Shown one piece after another: positions 63,903 through 64,000 of a stretch of 64,000 bases of DNA. Each line of letters starts with the position of its first letter. The first letter of the stretch is position 1. The position numbers and the translations under genes are program-made. The DNA lies in contig JAEINS010000003.1 in the NCBI GenBank assembly GCA_016342755.1, forward strand, positions 186,001 to 250,000, read 5' to 3'. The stretch comes from Melioribacteraceae bacterium (GTDB lineage Bacteria > Bacteroidota > Ignavibacteria > Ignavibacteriales > Melioribacteraceae). The notes beneath the pieces were generated by a model. That model worked only from the letters and a program-made list of their open reading frames with translations, had not been told where the DNA came from and searched no databases.

Positions 63903-64000
63903 ATGCCTACCTTAATGGTTAGTGTTTCTGGAATTAGAGGAATTGTAGGAGATGGATTAGATCCGCATACAATTGTTAAATATACTTCTGCATATTCTGA
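63903..64000 (+). CDS. Phosphoglucosamine mutase/phosphomannomutase family, N-terminal fragment
   Basis: GGAGGAGCA precedes ATG 63903. The first 32 residues read MPTLMVSVSGIRGIVGDGLD, then PHTIVKYTSAYS, which is the start of the alpha-D-phosphohexomutase fold: SGIRGIVG is its hallmark. Members interconvert sugar 1- and 6-phosphates for cell-wall or sugar metabolism. The catalytic Ser and metal sites lie past the edge, so glmM versus manB cannot be decided. Confidence 0.88.
   Translation, partial: MPTLMVSVSGIRGIVGDGLDPHTIVKYTSAYS

Overview
The window looks like chromosomal DNA of a low-GC member of the Ignavibacteria (Bacteroidota/Chlorobi side of the FCB group). The evidence is a secreted protein ending in a YPNPFNPTT-type sorting domain (type IX secretion), two PorV/PorQ-like outer-membrane proteins, carboxypeptidase-regulatory-like TonB-dependent receptors, a fused alpha+beta 2-oxoacid dehydrogenase E1, and intergenic GTCATTTCGAA...GAGAAATCT inverted repeats. 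The genus is inferred only. I saw no rRNA, tRNA, CRISPR array, insertion sequence or prophage.

Layout. 1-7.9 kb: the 3' end of an acetyl-CoA hydrolase/transferase gene, ribonuclease D, an unrecognised protein with a weak restriction-nuclease-like motif, an AlbA_2/RecG-like ATPase gene flanked by AGCTAA motif clusters, exported MsrA, a secreted protein with two degenerate nuclease folds, and a BrnT/BrnA-like toxin-antitoxin pair. 7.9-12.4 kb: a nucleotidase and the large-type PurL. 12.6-24 kb: a signalling island, with a sensor kinase split by a frameshift, a REC-HDOD protein and a REC plus degenerate HD-GYP protein on the plus strand; convergent to them lie yceI-marR and then a hybrid kinase, a REC-SpoIIE phosphatase and two STAS proteins.

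24-29.6 kb: a Nudix hydrolase, a YceH protein, and a lysC-dapB-dapA-dapD operon led by a lysine riboswitch. 29.7-36.9 kb: an ABC exporter pair, then an operon of an oligopeptide-type binding lipoprotein, a membrane sensor kinase and an NtrC-type regulator. 37-45.3 kb: a 2-oxoacid dehydrogenase complex (E1, E2, E3) together with lipoyl synthase and lipoyl transferase, an unknown helical protein, and an endonuclease III homologue.

45.3-63.4 kb is an envelope region: two tandem paralogous cassettes, each TonB-dependent receptor, large secreted Ca-motif/FN3 protein, then PorV-like protein, followed at higher coordinates by a repeat-rich spacer and an FG-GAP secreted protein. The window closes in the start of a phosphoglucomutase/phosphomannomutase-family gene. 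The most notable items are the duplicated receptor/secreted-protein/PorV cassette, the split kinase, the near-leaderless toxin-antitoxin promoter, the paired yceI-marR operators, and the AGCTAA clusters.
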